Assembly (NCBI RefSeq): GCF_022096995.1
Contig: NZ_JACXGQ010000002.1
Coordinates: forward strand, 372,001-436,000
Source of the DNA: Yoonia sp. I 8.24
Lineage (GTDB): Bacteria; Pseudomonadota; Alphaproteobacteria; Rhodobacterales; Rhodobacteraceae
Reading direction: 5' to 3'
DNA: 64,000 bases
In this document: piece by piece, positions 17,251 through 26,615 of the stretch
Layout: each line of letters starts with the position of its first letter
Position numbering within the stretch: the stretch's first letter is position 1
Program-made: the position numbers and the translations under genes
Notes under the pieces: generated by a model
Seen by the model: only the letters and a program-made list of their open reading frames with translations
The model's database searches: none
Told to the model about the DNA's origin: nothing

Positions 17251-18546
17251 ATGGATGCACGCGCGATCATTGCTGCGGTGCGCCGCAAGAACACCCCAAG
17301 CGAAGCGCAACTGGCGTGGATTGCGACGGGTCTGGCGAATGGCGCTGTCAGCGATGCGCAGGCGGGTGCCTTTGCGATGGCCGTCTGTTTGAACGGTTTG
17401 TCTGATGCGGGCCGTGTGGCGTTAACCAAAGGCATGCGCGACAGTGGCGATGTGCTGGCATGGGATCTGCCGGGGCCTGTGTTAGATAAGCATTCTACGG
17501 GGGGCGTGGGCGATTGCGTATCGCTGATCCTTGCCCCTGTGTTGGCGGCGTGCGGCGTTTACGTTCCGATGGTTTCCGGGCGCGGGTTGGGGCATACGGG
17601 CGGGACGCTGGACAAGCTCGAATCCATCCCCGGCCTATCCGTTGATGTGGATGAACCACGCTTGCGCAAAATCACCCGCGACGTTGGCTGTGCGATTGTC
17701 GGCGCGACGGGCCAAATTGCCCCCGCCGACAAACGCCTTTACGCAATCCGCGATGTGACTGCGACCGTTGAAAGCGTCGATCTGATCACAGCTTCCATTC
17801 TGGCCAAGAAGCTGGCGGCGGGGTTAGAAGGCTTGATTTTGGACGTAAAATGCGGGTCAGGCGCATTTATGAAAACCCCGGATGAAGCACGGGCTTTGGC
17901 GCATGCATTGACCGACACCAGCAATGGTGCAGGCTGCAAAACAGTAAGCCTGATCACCGATATGAACGCGCCGCTTGCGCCTGCGCTTGGCAATGCGCTT
18001 GAGGTCGCGGTCTGCATGGAGGTTCTGTCTGGCAATATCGCCGCCGCGCCCCGCTTGTATGAATTGGCGGTGTCTTTGTGTGAAACCTTGCTTACGATGC
18101 GCGGGGTCAAGGATGCAAAGGCGCAGATCGAAGCTGCGATCAGTTCTGGGGCTGCGATGGAGAAATTCAGCCAAATGGTGGCCGCTTTGGGTGGCCCACC
18201 TGATATGGCCGATGATTGGCACACGCATTTGCCCAAAGCACGGGTCGAAACACCGGTACCTGCGCCGGTCACAGGCCATGTTTCCGCAATCAATGGCGAA
18301 GCCTTGGGGCTCGCGGTGGTGGCCTTGGGCGGTGGCCGCCGTGTTGAGACAGATAAGATCAACCCCGCAGTCGGGCTAACCGATATGGTCGGGCTGGGGC
18401 GGGCGGTTTCTAAAGGTGATCCGCTGTGCATGGTCCATGCGGCCAGCGACGCGGATGCAGAAGCCGCAATCGCCGCAGTGTTGGCGGCGGTCACCATTGG
18501 TGATGCCGTAAGCCCCGGCCCACTTATCATTGAAAGGATCACATGA
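17251..18546 (+). CDS. deoA: Thymidine phosphorylase
   Basis: DeoA splits thymidine or deoxyuridine with phosphate, giving the base and 2-deoxyribose 1-phosphate. The 431-residue protein shows the phosphorylase signature K-H-S-T-G-G-V-G-D near residue 80 and the S-G-R-G-L-G-H-T-G-G-T-L-D-K-L segment near 110. The glycine-rich phosphate loop and C-terminal domain are present. It starts one base after cdd, and its stop overlaps the deoB start (ATGA). It takes the uridine-type products of Cdd and passes sugar phosphate to DeoB. Confidence 0.96.
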   Translation: MDARAIIAAVRRKNTPSEAQLAWIATGLANGAVSDAQAGAFAMAVCLNGLSDAGRVALTKGMRDSGDVLAWDLPGPVLDKHSTGGVGDCVSLILAPVLAACGVYVPMVSGRGLGHTGGTLDKLESIPGLSVDVDEPRLRKITRDVGCAIVGATGQIAPADKRLYAIRDVTATVESVDLITASILAKKLAAGLEGLILDVKCGSGAFMKTPDEARALAHALTDTSNGAGCKTVSLITDMNAPLAPALGNALEVAVCMEVLSGNIAAAPRLYELAVSLCETLLTMRGVKDAKAQIEAAISSGAAMEKFSQMVAALGGPPDMADDWHTHLPKARVETPVPAPVTGHVSAINGEALGLAVVALGGGRRVETDKINPAVGLTDMVGLGRAVSKGDPLCMVHAASDADAEAAIAAVLAAVTIGDAVSPGPLIIERIT

Positions 18547-19721
18547 TGGCACGCGCATTTTTGGTCGTTATTGACAGCGTTGGCATTGGCGGCGCGCCAG
18601 ATGCGGATCAGTTCTTTAACGGGGATCTGCCCGATACTGGCGCCAATACGGTTGCGCATATTGCCGAAACTGCCGGGTTGCATGTGCCGGTTATGGATGC
18701 GTTGGGACTTGGGGCAGCGGTCACGCTGGCCTCGGGCGATGTTGCGCCGGGGCTAGACGCCGCGCCTACGGGTGCTTGGGGTGCCGCGCGCGAGGTGTCC
18801 AACGGCAAAGACACCCCATCGGGCCATTGGGAACTGGCGGGTGTGCCTGTGCCATGGGACTGGCATGTGTTCCCTGATCAAAGCCCTGCTTTCCCTGATG
18901 AACTGGTCGCGCAGGTTTGTGCGGCGGCGGGCACCGAAGGGATTTTGGGGAATTGCCATGCCTCGGGCACCGAAATCATTGCGCGCGAAGGTGCCGCGCA
19001 TCTGAAATCCGGCTGGCCGATTTGCTATACATCTGCCGATTCCGTGTTGCAGATTGCCGCGCATGAAGAACACTTTGGGCTTGAACGCTTATTGAAACTT
19101 TGCGCTGACATCGCGCCTGTCCTGCACGCGATGAAAGTCGGGCGTGTCATCGCGCGGCCTTTTGTGGGCGAAGAAGGGGCGTTTACCCGCACAGCCAGCC
19201 GCAAAGATTACGCGATCGCGCCGCCCGCGCCGACGATTTGCGACTATGCGCACGCCGCGGGGCGCAAGACCTATGCGGTTGGCAAGATCGGCGATATTTT
19301 TTCGATGCGCGGGATTGATGATCTGCGCAAAGGACGCGACGATGCACTGATGGGGCATATCGCGGATTTGGTGAACACAGCCGAAGACGGGGCGTTTATC
19401 TTTGCCAATCTGGTTGAGTTTGACAGTGAATACGGGCACCGCCGCGATCCCAAAGGTTACGCCAAGCACCTGGAATGGTTCGATGCGCAGCTTGGGCAAT
19501 TATTGCCGCGTCTGCGCCCTGATGATCTGTTGATCGTGACCGCAGATCATGGCAATGACCCGACTTGGCCGGGTACGGATCACACCCGCGAACAGGTTCC
19601 TGTTTTGGTGCATGGGCTTGGCGCCCGCGCGTTGGGCCAATTGAATTTTGTTGATGTTGCAGCAACGATCGCCGCGCATTTGAATGTAGATTATAACGGA
19701 GAAGGGGAAAGTTTCTTATGA
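18543..19721 (+). CDS. deoB: Phosphopentomutase
   Basis: DeoB moves the phosphate of ribose or deoxyribose 1-phosphate to carbon 5. The 392-residue protein belongs to the alkaline phosphatase superfamily, with the metal motif D-S-V-G-I-G-G-A-P-D-A-D near the start, the phospho-acceptor threonine in K-D-T-P-S-G-H-W-E (near 90), and D-H-G-N-D-P-T and D-H-T-R-E metal-site motifs near the C-terminus. It overlaps deoA at one end and add at the other by ATGA. No deoC aldolase is in this operon, so deoxyribose 5-phosphate breakdown must be encoded elsewhere. Confidence 0.96.
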   Translation: MMARAFLVVIDSVGIGGAPDADQFFNGDLPDTGANTVAHIAETAGLHVPVMDALGLGAAVTLASGDVAPGLDAAPTGAWGAAREVSNGKDTPSGHWELAGVPVPWDWHVFPDQSPAFPDELVAQVCAAAGTEGILGNCHASGTEIIAREGAAHLKSGWPICYTSADSVLQIAAHEEHFGLERLLKLCADIAPVLHAMKVGRVIARPFVGEEGAFTRTASRKDYAIAPPAPTICDYAHAAGRKTYAVGKIGDIFSMRGIDDLRKGRDDALMGHIADLVNTAEDGAFIFANLVEFDSEYGHRRDPKGYAKHLEWFDAQLGQLLPRLRPDDLLIVTADHGNDPTWPGTDHTREQVPVLVHGLGARALGQLNFVDVAATIAAHLNVDYNGEGESFL

Positions 19722-20710
19722 ATTTTAAAGACATTCCCAAAGTTGAGCTGCACACTCACCTTGAAGGCTGCGCGCCGCCGTCCTTTATCGCTGGGCTTGC
19801 GCGCGAAAAGAATATCGACATCTCGCGTATCTTTGACGCCGACGGCGGCTATGCGTTTCGGGATTTTGATCATTTCCTGAAGGTTTATGAGGCGGCTTGC
19901 GCGCCGCTGCAATCCCCCGAGGATTTTCGCCGTTTGACGCTGGCTGTTCTCGAAGAAACGGCCGCGCATGGCGTGGTCTATATGGAAACATTCGTGTCGC
20001 CTGATTTTTGCGGTGGCGGTGATCTGGCCGCGTGGCGCGACTATCTGGCAGCAATGCAGGATGCCGCGGACGAGGCTGAACGCACAATGGGGATCACCCT
20101 GCGCGGGATCGTGACAGGCATCCGGCATTTTGGCCCGGATCAATGCAAAGTCGCTGCGGCCTGTGCGGCGGAAACCAAAGGTGATTTTATTACCGGTTAC
20201 GGCATGGCGGGCGGTGAAATGGTGGGCCGTCCCAGTGATTATGCCTATAGTTTCGACATGGCCCGCGAGGCTGGGTTGCAGCTGACCGCGCATGCAGGTG
20301 AATGGGGTGGCCCGTCGATGGTCGCCGAAACCATTCGCGACTTGAAAGTTGAACGGATCGGCCATGGGATCGGCGCAATCGAAGACCCTGCACTGATGGA
20401 TGAAATCGCCGATAAAGGCATCGTGCTTGAGGTTTGCCCTGGCTCGAACGTAGTTCTAAAAGCCGTGTCGGGATGGGATGCGCACCCAATTGCAAAACTG
20501 CGTGAAACAGGCGTGTTGGTGACCGTGTCCACGGATGATCCGCCGTTTTTCCACACCACGATGACTGATGAATACGCGATGCTTGCCCAGACATTTGACT
20601 GGGACACAGATGATTTTCGGGCGCTGAATAAAGCCGCCCTTGATGCCGCATTTTGCGACGAACAAACCCGCGCCCGTGTGGCGAAACGACTGGAGCCAAA
20701 AGATGACTGA
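19718..20710 (+). CDS. add: Adenosine deaminase
   Basis: Add hydrolyses adenosine or deoxyadenosine to inosine forms. The 330-residue TIM-barrel metallohydrolase has the zinc motif L-H-T-H-L-E-G (near 11-17), H-A-G-E-W (near 190) with the catalytic glutamate, R-I-G-H-G near 208, and S-T-D-D-P-P (near 268) with the last zinc aspartate. Adenine deaminase activity is a less likely alternative, since the two subfamilies are close; the operon context favours adenosine. It overlaps deoB (ATGA) and upp (8 bases). Confidence 0.92.
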   Translation: MNFKDIPKVELHTHLEGCAPPSFIAGLAREKNIDISRIFDADGGYAFRDFDHFLKVYEAACAPLQSPEDFRRLTLAVLEETAAHGVVYMETFVSPDFCGGGDLAAWRDYLAAMQDAADEAERTMGITLRGIVTGIRHFGPDQCKVAAACAAETKGDFITGYGMAGGEMVGRPSDYAYSFDMAREAGLQLTAHAGEWGGPSMVAETIRDLKVERIGHGIGAIEDPALMDEIADKGIVLEVCPGSNVVLKAVSGWDAHPIAKLRETGVLVTVSTDDPPFFHTTMTDEYAMLAQTFDWDTDDFRALNKAALDAAFCDEQTRARVAKRLEPKDD

Positions 20711-21335
20711 TCACGTGACCCATGTGACCCACCCGCTTGTGCAGCACAAACTGACGCTGATGCGCCAAAAAGATACGTCTACCGCAAGCTTTCGCCAGCT
20801 TTTGCGCGAGATTTCGCAACTTTTGGCCTATGAGGTGACGCGCGGCCTGCCGATGACAACACGTCAGATTGAAACTCCGTTGCAAACGATGGATGCACCG
20901 GTGATTGATGGTAAGAAGTTGGCACTGGTGTCGATTTTGCGTGCGGGTAACGGGCTGCTGGATGGGGTGCTCGAATTGATCCCGTCAGCGCGGGTTGGCT
21001 TTGTTGGGTTGTACCGCGACGAAGAAACGTTGGAACCTGTGCAATATTACTTCAAGGTCCCAACCGAGCTTGAAGATCGTTTGGTAATTGCCGTGGACCC
21101 AATGCTTGCCACGGGTAATTCATCCGTGGCCGCGATTGATCTGTTGAAAAAGGCAGGCGCGCAAAACATTCGTTTCTTGTGCTTGCTCGCATCCCCCGAA
21201 GGCATTGCCCGGATGAAAGAAGCACACCCCGATGTGCCGATTATCACGGCAGCCATTGATGAAAAGCTGAATGAAAAAGGTTATATCGTTCCCGGCTTGG
21301 GCGACGCGGGCGACCGGATGTTCGGCACCAAGTAA
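20703..21335 (+). CDS. upp: Uracil phosphoribosyltransferase
   Basis: Upp makes UMP from uracil and PRPP, recovering the base released by DeoA. The 210-residue product has S-I-L-R-A-G-N-G-L near residue 78, the R-D-E-E-T loop and the PRPP-binding D-P-M-L-A-T-G-N-S (near 130-138). ATG 20703 lies inside the end of add, so the genes are coupled by an eight-base overlap. It closes the operon. A convergent gene begins two bases after its stop. Confidence 0.96.
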   Translation: MTDHVTHVTHPLVQHKLTLMRQKDTSTASFRQLLREISQLLAYEVTRGLPMTTRQIETPLQTMDAPVIDGKKLALVSILRAGNGLLDGVLELIPSARVGFVGLYRDEETLEPVQYYFKVPTELEDRLVIAVDPMLATGNSSVAAIDLLKKAGAQNIRFLCLLASPEGIARMKEAHPDVPIITAAIDEKLNEKGYIVPGLGDAGDRMFGTK

Positions 21336-21337
21336 GT

Positions 21338-22354
21338 TTAAATGTTGCAGATATTCTGCAAGCTGACCCATGCGCTGTCCGTCATAATGGCGGGCAGCGC
21401 CTGTCCTTCTAGCCCATCTGGCCCGATGTCGGGCATATTCCCGGTCGCCTGATCGAGCAGGGTCAAATAGGGGGCGAGCGGAATTTGTGCGTTAACAAAG
21501 CCCGTATGGATGGCGTCCACATCCGCAACGGTTGCGGGCGCGTTGACGATGGATTGCGCATTTTGTGCCAAGACCTGCGCAGGGATTTCACCGGTGGTGA
21601 GGAGCTTGAAAGTCACACCAAGCCCTGCGCTGTGTAGTAGGGTTTCGAGCGGATCATTTTCATGCATCGACGCCCGGCTGGCCACGATGAACCCAGCGAT
21701 GGCCGCAGGATCATCAGCCTGCTGCAAAAGCCTGTAGTCGATCACGACTAATTTTCCCGGTATAGCCACCGCACCCTGTTCGAGATACGGTACGACAATA
21801 ATCCGGGTCTGCGTGTCAGTCCCGAATAGGCGCTTGGCAAGGGTTGCAGCCGCCATATTCGCGCGCGGCTCATTGCAGGGCGCGCCGGTTGTCTCTTGCA
21901 TGTATCCCAAAAGCGTCGCGCCTATTTCTACGCGTTTTGCGGCAGGTACAACGGCAAGTGTTTGGCGTGACAGCGCGCCCGGTAGCCAAAAAATCGCGAG
22001 CGCAGCTGCCGCGGCCACCGTACCCAAGCTCATGAATAAACGTAGCTTTCCGGGTTTGGGGCGCGATTTTTCGAGTGCCTTTTGGATAGCATTGATCGCG
22101 TCGATCATCAGCGCGTCGGCGATTTCAACCGTTTCTTCAGCGTCTTCGCCGGGGGTGTAGATCGCGGGTATTTCTCCGGGGTTTTGCCGTTCAAGCGCGG
22201 GCAGGGACCAATGGGTCAACGGGCGTCCGGCGCCATCGGCAATAACCAGCGTGGCGTTGCCAAAAGACACAACAACATCGCGGCGCTGCGCTTCCTTATC
22301 TGCGCGCCAAAGCCCGTCGCATTCCAGCCGCTCATATTTTTCAAGTGCTGTCAT
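21338..22354 (-). CDS. Membrane protein with degenerate M48-like domain
   Basis: A 338-residue protein: a cytoplasmic N-terminal part of about 105 residues, one membrane helix (about 106-128) and an extracytoplasmic C-terminal domain. In the latter, a stretch beginning A-I-P-G-K-L-V-V-I-D and then Y-R-L-L, D-D-P-A-A-I-A-G-F-I follows the pattern that precedes the HEXXH helix in M48 peptidases. At the expected zinc position it reads V-A-S-R-A-S-M, so the catalytic histidines and glutamate are gone. It is therefore probably a non-catalytic relative. No firm family name is offered. It reads toward upp and lies about 100 bases from the fadJ stop, separated by a terminator hairpin. Confidence 0.6.
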   Translation of the reverse strand: MTALEKYERLECDGLWRADKEAQRRDVVVSFGNATLVIADGAGRPLTHWSLPALERQNPGEIPAIYTPGEDAEETVEIADALMIDAINAIQKALEKSRPKPGKLRLFMSLGTVAAAAALAIFWLPGALSRQTLAVVPAAKRVEIGATLLGYMQETTGAPCNEPRANMAAATLAKRLFGTDTQTRIIVVPYLEQGAVAIPGKLVVIDYRLLQQADDPAAIAGFIVASRASMHENDPLETLLHSAGLGVTFKLLTTGEIPAQVLAQNAQSIVNAPATVADVDAIHTGFVNAQIPLAPYLTLLDQATGNMPDIGPDGLEGQALPAIMTDSAWVSLQNICNI

Positions 22355-22426
22355 TGCCCCAACCGCCCTTTTCCGTCGAACTTATCGCGGGGACGCGGGA
22401 TTGTCATGTCAGTAATCGACATGGGG

Positions 22427-22454
22427 GGTGCATCCCGTCTGAACGGGATGCACC
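22427..22454 (-). terminator. Hairpin terminator after fadJ
   Basis: GGTGCATCCCGT (22427-22438) pairs perfectly with ACGGGATGCACC (22443-22454) around a four-base loop. It begins seven bases after the fadJ stop on the minus strand. No U-run follows on that strand, so it may act mainly as a 3' stabilising hairpin or a Rho-assisted terminator. Confidence 0.75.
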
Positions 22455-22460
22455 GGTGTT

Positions 22461-24656
22461 TTAGGCGGCTTTTGCAGTTGCCGCAAAACGTTTGTAGAAC
22501 TCTTGGTTCTTGTCAGCCATTTCACGCAACAGGGCAGGGGTTGTGAACCGTGCGCCGAATTCTTCGGCCAACTGATCACAGCGTTCGGCCGCATAGGGTG
22601 CGCCGATGATATCAAGCCAGCTAAACGGCCCCCCAGACCACGGCGCAAAGCCCCAGCCAAGGATCGCGCCGACATCGCCTTCGCGGATGTCTTCAAGCAC
22701 GTTTTCTTCAAGCGCGCGAACAGCTTCGAGAACCTGCGCGAACATCAGACGGTGCTGCACGGTTGTCAGATCTGGTTGGTCATCTGCGACCGGGTATTGC
22801 GCCGCGAGGCCGTCCCACAAGCCAGTCCGTTTGCCCTTGGCGTCGTATTCGTAGAAACCACTGTTGGACTTACGGCCCAGACGTTTTTGGTCGAACATCC
22901 AAAACAGAACCTCATCAACTTCGCCGTCCGGATAATCGTCACCCATCGCAGCGCGCGTGGCCTTGGCAATTTTGACACCCAGATCAACAGAGGTTTCATC
23001 AACCAGTTGCAGCGGACCTAAAGGCATGCCGAGCAGCTTTGCAGCGTTTTCGATCAGCGCGGGCTCCACGCCTTCTTTCACCATCCGAATACCTTCGTTG
23101 ATATAAGGAATGATGCAGCGGTTCGCATAGAAGAACCGTTCGTCATTGACGACAATCGGTGTTTTGCGGATCTGACGCACGAAATCGAGCGCTTTGGCCA
23201 CGGCCACTTCGCCGGTTTTCTTGCCTTTGATGATCTCGACCAACAGCATTTTATCAACGGGGCTAAAGAAGTGGATACCGATGAACTTCTCTGCGTCGTT
23301 GGATGCTTTGGCCAATTCGGTGATCGGCAGGGTCGATGTGTTGGTTGCAAAGATGCAATCTGGTCCAACAACGGCTTGAACTTTTTTGGTCACCTCGGCC
23401 TTTACGCTCACATCTTCGAATACGGCTTCGACGATCAGATCACAACCAGCCAGCGCCGCGTAGTCTGTGGTCGCGTTGATCAGGCCAAGCACTGTTTCTT
23501 TTTTCTCTGGCGTGGTTTTCTTGCGGGCGATGCCTTTATCAAGATGCGCGGTGGTATAGGCTTTGCCTTTGTCCGCGGCCTCTTGCGTATTGTCGATCAA
23601 GACGACTTGGATGCCTGCCAGAGCGGACACAAGCGCGATGCCTGCGCCCATCATACCAGCGCCAATCACGCCGACCTTCTGCACCTTTTGGTCTGCAATA
23701 GCAGGGCGGTTGGCCCCTTTTTCAAGCGCTTCTTTGTTGATGAAAAGGCTGCGGATCATTGCAGATGATGATGGGTTCATCAGCACGTTGGTGAACCAGC
23801 GTGCCTCGATTTTGAGCGCGGTGTCAAATGGCACCAATGCGCCTTCGTAGACTGCCGACAGCAGGGCCTTGGCTGCGGGGAATGCACCTTGGGTCTTGCC
23901 GTTGACCATCGCAGAGGCCCCAACAAAGGTCATGAAACCAGCAGGGTGGTAGGGCGCACCGCCCGGCATTTTATAGCCTTTTTCATCCCAAGGTTTGACG
24001 ATCTTTGGTTCAGACAGCACCCATGCTTTGGCGGCGGCGAGCAGTTCATCAGCTGGCACCACCTCATCAACGACACCTGCGGCCTTGGCTTTTTTCGGGT
24101 CGTTCAATTTACCTTCAAGCAAAAGCGGAGAGGCCCCCATCGCGCCAAGCTTGCGCGACAACCGTGTCGTGCCGCCCATGCCTGGAAAGATACCGACCAT
24201 GATTTCGGGCAGGCCGATTTTGGCTTTGGGGTTGTCAGCGGCAAAGATGCGGTGACAGGCCAGCGGGATTTCCAAACCAATGCCAAGCGCAGTGCCGGGC
24301 AGGGCGGCGGCGATAGGCTTGCCGCCTTTGTTGGTCTTGGGGTCCATGCCCGCGCGTTCAATTTTGCGCAAGATTGCATGGCTTTCCATCAGCCCATCGA
24401 ACAGGCCCTTGGCGGGGTTGTCGCCCGCGCTTTCTTTCATCTTGGCGATCACGTTGAGGTCCATGCCGCCTGCAAATGTGTCTTTGCCAGATGTGACCAC
24501 GATGCCTTTGACCGCGTCATCAGCAAGCGCGTCGTCGATTAAGCCATCAAGCACTGGCCATGCCTCAAGCGTCATGACGTTCATGGATTTACCCTGCACG
24601 TCCCAAGTGATGATTGCGACGCCGTCTGCGTCCGTTTTCATTGTAAAGTCAGTCAT
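22461..24656 (-). CDS. fadJ: Fatty acid oxidation complex alpha subunit (enoyl-CoA hydratase / 3-hydroxyacyl-CoA dehydrogenase)
   Basis: This two-domain enzyme hydrates enoyl-CoA and then oxidises 3-hydroxyacyl-CoA with NAD. The 731-residue chain has a crotonase domain first (about 1-300; oxyanion region near A-G-G-M-D-L, catalytic region near G-L-P-E-I-M-V-G). A Rossmann domain opens with G-V-I-G-A-G-M-M-G-A-G (near 330), with the catalytic histidine in I-H-F-F-S-P-V. Two C-terminal dehydrogenase domains follow. It is the last gene of the operon acyl-CoA dehydrogenase, GST, thiolase, fadJ, starting 12 bases after the thiolase stop, so the cluster encodes a complete beta-oxidation spiral. Confidence 0.94.
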   Translation of the reverse strand: MTDFTMKTDADGVAIITWDVQGKSMNVMTLEAWPVLDGLIDDALADDAVKGIVVTSGKDTFAGGMDLNVIAKMKESAGDNPAKGLFDGLMESHAILRKIERAGMDPKTNKGGKPIAAALPGTALGIGLEIPLACHRIFAADNPKAKIGLPEIMVGIFPGMGGTTRLSRKLGAMGASPLLLEGKLNDPKKAKAAGVVDEVVPADELLAAAKAWVLSEPKIVKPWDEKGYKMPGGAPYHPAGFMTFVGASAMVNGKTQGAFPAAKALLSAVYEGALVPFDTALKIEARWFTNVLMNPSSSAMIRSLFINKEALEKGANRPAIADQKVQKVGVIGAGMMGAGIALVSALAGIQVVLIDNTQEAADKGKAYTTAHLDKGIARKKTTPEKKETVLGLINATTDYAALAGCDLIVEAVFEDVSVKAEVTKKVQAVVGPDCIFATNTSTLPITELAKASNDAEKFIGIHFFSPVDKMLLVEIIKGKKTGEVAVAKALDFVRQIRKTPIVVNDERFFYANRCIIPYINEGIRMVKEGVEPALIENAAKLLGMPLGPLQLVDETSVDLGVKIAKATRAAMGDDYPDGEVDEVLFWMFDQKRLGRKSNSGFYEYDAKGKRTGLWDGLAAQYPVADDQPDLTTVQHRLMFAQVLEAVRALEENVLEDIREGDVGAILGWGFAPWSGGPFSWLDIIGAPYAAERCDQLAEEFGARFTTPALLREMADKNQEFYKRFAATAKAA

Positions 24657-24668
24657 AATCCGGGCCCC

Positions 24669-25880
24669 TTACACGCGTTCAATGATTGTGGCTGCACCCA
24701 TGCCGGATGCGATGCAAAGCGTGGCAAGTCCTGTGCCTTTGCCGGTGCGCTCTAGCTCGTCCAGCAATGTGCCGATGATGATCGCGCCCGTGGCCCCCAG
24801 GGGGTGACCCATCGCGATTGATCCGCCGTTCACATTGACCTTGCTGTCATCGACGTCAAAGGCCTGCATGAACCGCAACACAACAGATGCGAAGGCTTCG
24901 TTCACTTCAAACAGGTCGATGTCGCTGATGGACATGCCGCTGTCTTGCATGATCTTTTCGGTCACGGGCACAGGGCCGGTCAGCATGATTGTTGGGTCGG
25001 TGCCGATTTTGGCGGTCGCCCGGATCACCGCGCGCGGTTTGATCCCCATCGCTTCGCCGTATTCTTTGGACCCGATTAATACGCCAGCCGCACCGTCCAC
25101 GATGCCCGAGGAGTTCCCAGCATGGTGGATGTGATTGATCTTTTCCAGATGTGGGTATTTCATCAGCGCGACTTTATCAAAGCCGGGCATAACCTCGCCC
25201 ATGGCTTGGAACGCAGGGTTCAAACCGCCAAGCGATTGCATATCGGTGCCGGGGCGCATGTATTCGTCGCGGTCCAAAATAGGCAGGCCGTTGATGTCTG
25301 TCACAGGCACAATGGATTTGGCAAAACGGTTGTCTTCCCAAGCAGCCGCCGCGCGTTTTTGGCTTTCCATCGCGAGCTGATCGGCCATTTCACGGGTGAA
25401 CCCGTATTCGGTGGCGATGATATCGGCGGAAATCCCTTGTGGGACGAAATATGTGTCCATCGCAATGGAAGGATCAACGGCAATAGCCGCACCGTCAGAC
25501 CCCATGGCCACGCGGCCCATCATTTCGACGCCACCTGCGATATAGGCGGACCCAGCGCCGCCTTTGACTTGGTTCGCGGCCAGATTGACCGCTTCCATGC
25601 CAGATGCACAGAAACGGTTGATCGCAAGTCCGGGAATGGATTGATCAAGTTCCGAAGCCAAAACAGCCGTCCGCGCAAGGCAACCGCCTTGTTCAGCCAC
25701 TTGGGTCACATTGCCCCAAATCACATCCTCAACGGCGTGGCCTTCGAGATTGTTCCGCTCTTTGAGCGCATTCAGAACGCCAGCAGAAAGCCGCGCGGAC
25801 GTCACCTCGTGCAGGCTGCCGTCCTTGCGGCCTTTGCCGCGCGGGGTGCGCACGGCGTCATAGATATAGGCTTCGGTCAT
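24669..25880 (-). CDS. Acetyl-CoA acyltransferase (thiolase)
   Basis: This thiolase performs the last step of beta-oxidation, cleaving 3-ketoacyl-CoA with CoA. The 403-residue protein has the nucleophilic cysteine in N-R-F-C-A-S-G-M-E (near 90), the histidine of G-H-P-L-G-A-T-G-A (near 357), and the second cysteine in C-I-A-S-G-M-G (near 390). ATG 25880 follows GGAGG by five bases, which rules out the longer in-frame start 30 bases upstream. It partners with FadJ directly downstream and belongs to the FadA-like group of trifunctional enzyme beta subunits. Confidence 0.93.
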   Translation of the reverse strand: MTEAYIYDAVRTPRGKGRKDGSLHEVTSARLSAGVLNALKERNNLEGHAVEDVIWGNVTQVAEQGGCLARTAVLASELDQSIPGLAINRFCASGMEAVNLAANQVKGGAGSAYIAGGVEMMGRVAMGSDGAAIAVDPSIAMDTYFVPQGISADIIATEYGFTREMADQLAMESQKRAAAAWEDNRFAKSIVPVTDINGLPILDRDEYMRPGTDMQSLGGLNPAFQAMGEVMPGFDKVALMKYPHLEKINHIHHAGNSSGIVDGAAGVLIGSKEYGEAMGIKPRAVIRATAKIGTDPTIMLTGPVPVTEKIMQDSGMSISDIDLFEVNEAFASVVLRFMQAFDVDDSKVNVNGGSIAMGHPLGATGAIIIGTLLDELERTGKGTGLATLCIASGMGAATIIERV

Positions 25881-25893
25881 AGTTTCCTCCGGT

Positions 25894-26529
25894 TTACGCA
25901 GGCGCCGCAAAGGCAGGCTGCATCAATTCATAGGGTGGTTTCCAACCGGGTTGGGCAGCGATGGCGTCCAACCAGCGGTCGATATGGGGGTAGTCGTTGC
26001 GATCAAAGTTGAACGCTTCGGGGTAAAACAGGTAGCCGGCACAGGATAGATCCGCGATGGTGATATCATCGCCTGCCAGCCACGCATGGTTGGTCAGTTG
26101 ATCGTCCATTGTCTTAAGCGCGCCAGCGAGGCGGGCTGACAGGAACGCGATCACATCGGCACTGCGTTTTTCTTCGGGCAGAAAATTCATCTGGAACCGT
26201 AGAATGCCCGCGATGCTAGATACTTTGTGGTTATCAAAGAACATCCAGCGCAACACTTCGCGGCGCGCATCAGCAGAGCGCCCGCCCATTTTGCCGGTTT
26301 TTGAGCTGAGATAATCGAGGATCACCCCCGATTGCGTCAGCGTCAGATCACCGTCTTGCAACACGGGGGCTTCGCCCATGATGTTGAGGTCGCGGTATTC
26401 TGGGCTGCGCGATCCGCCGTTGAAGAAATCAATAAAAACGGGGTCCCAGTCGATGTCCATCATCGATAGGGCCATCGCAACTTTGTACGAATGGCCGCTT
26501 TCGCCAAAGCAATGCAATTTCATGGTCAT
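25894..26529 (-). CDS. Glutathione S-transferase family protein
   Basis: A 211-residue protein with a thioredoxin-like N-terminal domain (L-H-C-F-G-E-S-G-H-S at 4-13, the cis-proline in E-A-P-V-L and the T-Q-S-G glutathione-binding turn) and an all-helical C-terminal domain with the N-capping motif around I-A-D-L-S. ATG 26529 follows GGGAGG by eight bases. It is embedded in the beta-oxidation operon, 13 bases ahead of the thiolase, which suggests detoxification of reactive acyl intermediates. The substrate is unknown. Confidence 0.88.
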   Translation of the reverse strand: MTMKLHCFGESGHSYKVAMALSMMDIDWDPVFIDFFNGGSRSPEYRDLNIMGEAPVLQDGDLTLTQSGVILDYLSSKTGKMGGRSADARREVLRWMFFDNHKVSSIAGILRFQMNFLPEEKRSADVIAFLSARLAGALKTMDDQLTNHAWLAGDDITIADLSCAGYLFYPEAFNFDRNDYPHIDRWLDAIAAQPGWKPPYELMQPAFAAPA

Positions 26530-26580
26530 TGTGCAGGCCTCCCAACCTATATGCCCGATGTCCATGATGGATCATCGGAT

Positions 26581-26608
26581 GGGGGCGCCGCAAAAACGCG
26601 GCGTCCCC
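26581..26608 (-). terminator. Intra-operon hairpin after the acyl-CoA dehydrogenase
   Basis: GGGGGCGCCGC (26581-26591) pairs with GCGGCGTCCCC (26598-26608) with one mismatch and a six-base A-rich loop. It starts eight bases after the acyl-CoA dehydrogenase stop. It may partly terminate or stabilise the upstream message, so that the dehydrogenase is made in excess over GST, thiolase and FadJ. Confidence 0.6.
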
Positions 26609-26615
26609 TACGACC

